Source of the DNA: Bacillus sp. V3-13
GTDB lineage: Bacteria; Bacillota; Bacilli; Bacillales; Cytobacillaceae
Direction: 5' to 3'
NCBI RefSeq assembly: GCF_002860165.1
Contig: NZ_PGUZ01000039.1
Span: forward strand, 62,001 to 126,000
Length of the DNA: 64,000 nucleotides
Every line of letters starts with the position of its first letter. The stretch's first letter is position 1. The notes beneath the pieces are model-generated. The model had not been told where the DNA came from. It did no database searches and saw only the letters and a list, made by a program, of their open reading frames with translations. Both the position numbers and the translations under genes were made by a program. Shown piece after piece: positions 63,857 to 64,000 of this stretch.

Positions 63857-64000
63857 AAAAGAACTGCATACAGCGCAGGGGTGATCTGTTCTATTATATC
63901 GTTCAGAACCCGCGATATAACAAACTTTATTGATTTTAACTTATCTTCTCAACTTTCATAGAGTAAAATCGGCAAATAAGCCTTAATGTATTTTGGATGG

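Overview
This window is chromosomal DNA from an endospore-forming Bacillaceae bacterium of moderate to low GC. The evidence is the gene content: Spo0M-like, Sda-like, CotF-like, YocH, YkgA, YuxK, YdjO and YhfH proteins, orphan sporulation-type histidine kinases, odhAB, ykpA, ykuS and ykqA. The regulatory signals agree (SAM-I riboswitch, cre sites, a WalR box, a SigB promoter). Pyruvate formate-lyase behind a perfect Fnr-type site suggests a facultative anaerobe. I see no rRNA, tRNA or CRISPR array.

Layout. 1-2.3 kb: the 3' end of a molybdopterin oxidoreductase, a small coiled-coil protein and a YvgN-type aldo/keto reductase. 2.3-5.2 kb: a foreign-looking patch. It holds a truncated fragment, a formylglycine-generating-enzyme-like protein lacking the copper cysteines, an MFS exporter, the C-terminal remnant of a Tn3-family transposase and a 38-bp Tn3-type terminal repeat. 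That repeat ends 13 bp before a SAM-I riboswitch that no longer precedes a methionine gene. 5.4-12.8 kb: an Fbp-like peptide, an RsbR-like STAS protein, an FtsH paralogue, a Spo0M-like protein, a HAD hydrolase remnant and a cystine-type ABC importer (tcyABC-like). 13-22.4 kb: a MacB-type ABC pair, uppP, a VOC protein, an acyl-CoA dehydrogenase, and a GntR-ABC-permease-ECF sigma operon with a clear operator. 22.4-28 kb: YkgA-type amidinohydrolase, a CotF-like coat protein, a large beta-propeller protein and a PxpA remnant. 28.3-37.7 kb: odhAB, an Sda-like peptide, YjbQ, an acyl-CoA synthetase, YkqA and small proteins. 37.8-42.7 kb: bioY, pflA, pflB and a YetF-type membrane protein. 42.9-52 kb: a LysM-CAP protein, a cupredoxin, a PAS kinase, a D,D-carboxypeptidase, a lone modB, ykuS, ykpA, small proteins and a SCO protein. 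52-64 kb: an aldehyde dehydrogenase, two MFS proteins, a row of tiny genes, pepF, yhfH, an MHYT-PAS-PAS kinase, a yocH-like gene and a YflT-type stress protein under a SigB promoter.

How the genes work together. Central carbon flow is represented by OdhAB, PFL, aldehyde dehydrogenase and acyl-CoA enzymes, several with cre-like sites. Sporulation entry is represented by two kinases and an Sda-like peptide. Envelope maintenance is represented by UppP, the carboxypeptidase, YocH and LysM-CAP. Most genes are single or in pairs flanked by strong hairpin terminators.

The most unusual regions are the Tn3-scarred patch next to an orphan SAM riboswitch, the ECF sigma factor inside a GntR/ABC operon, the Sda-like peptide with an altered interface, and the kinase whose MHYT sensor has lost its histidine. 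All assignments come from reading the sequence and recalling family motifs; no database search was run.
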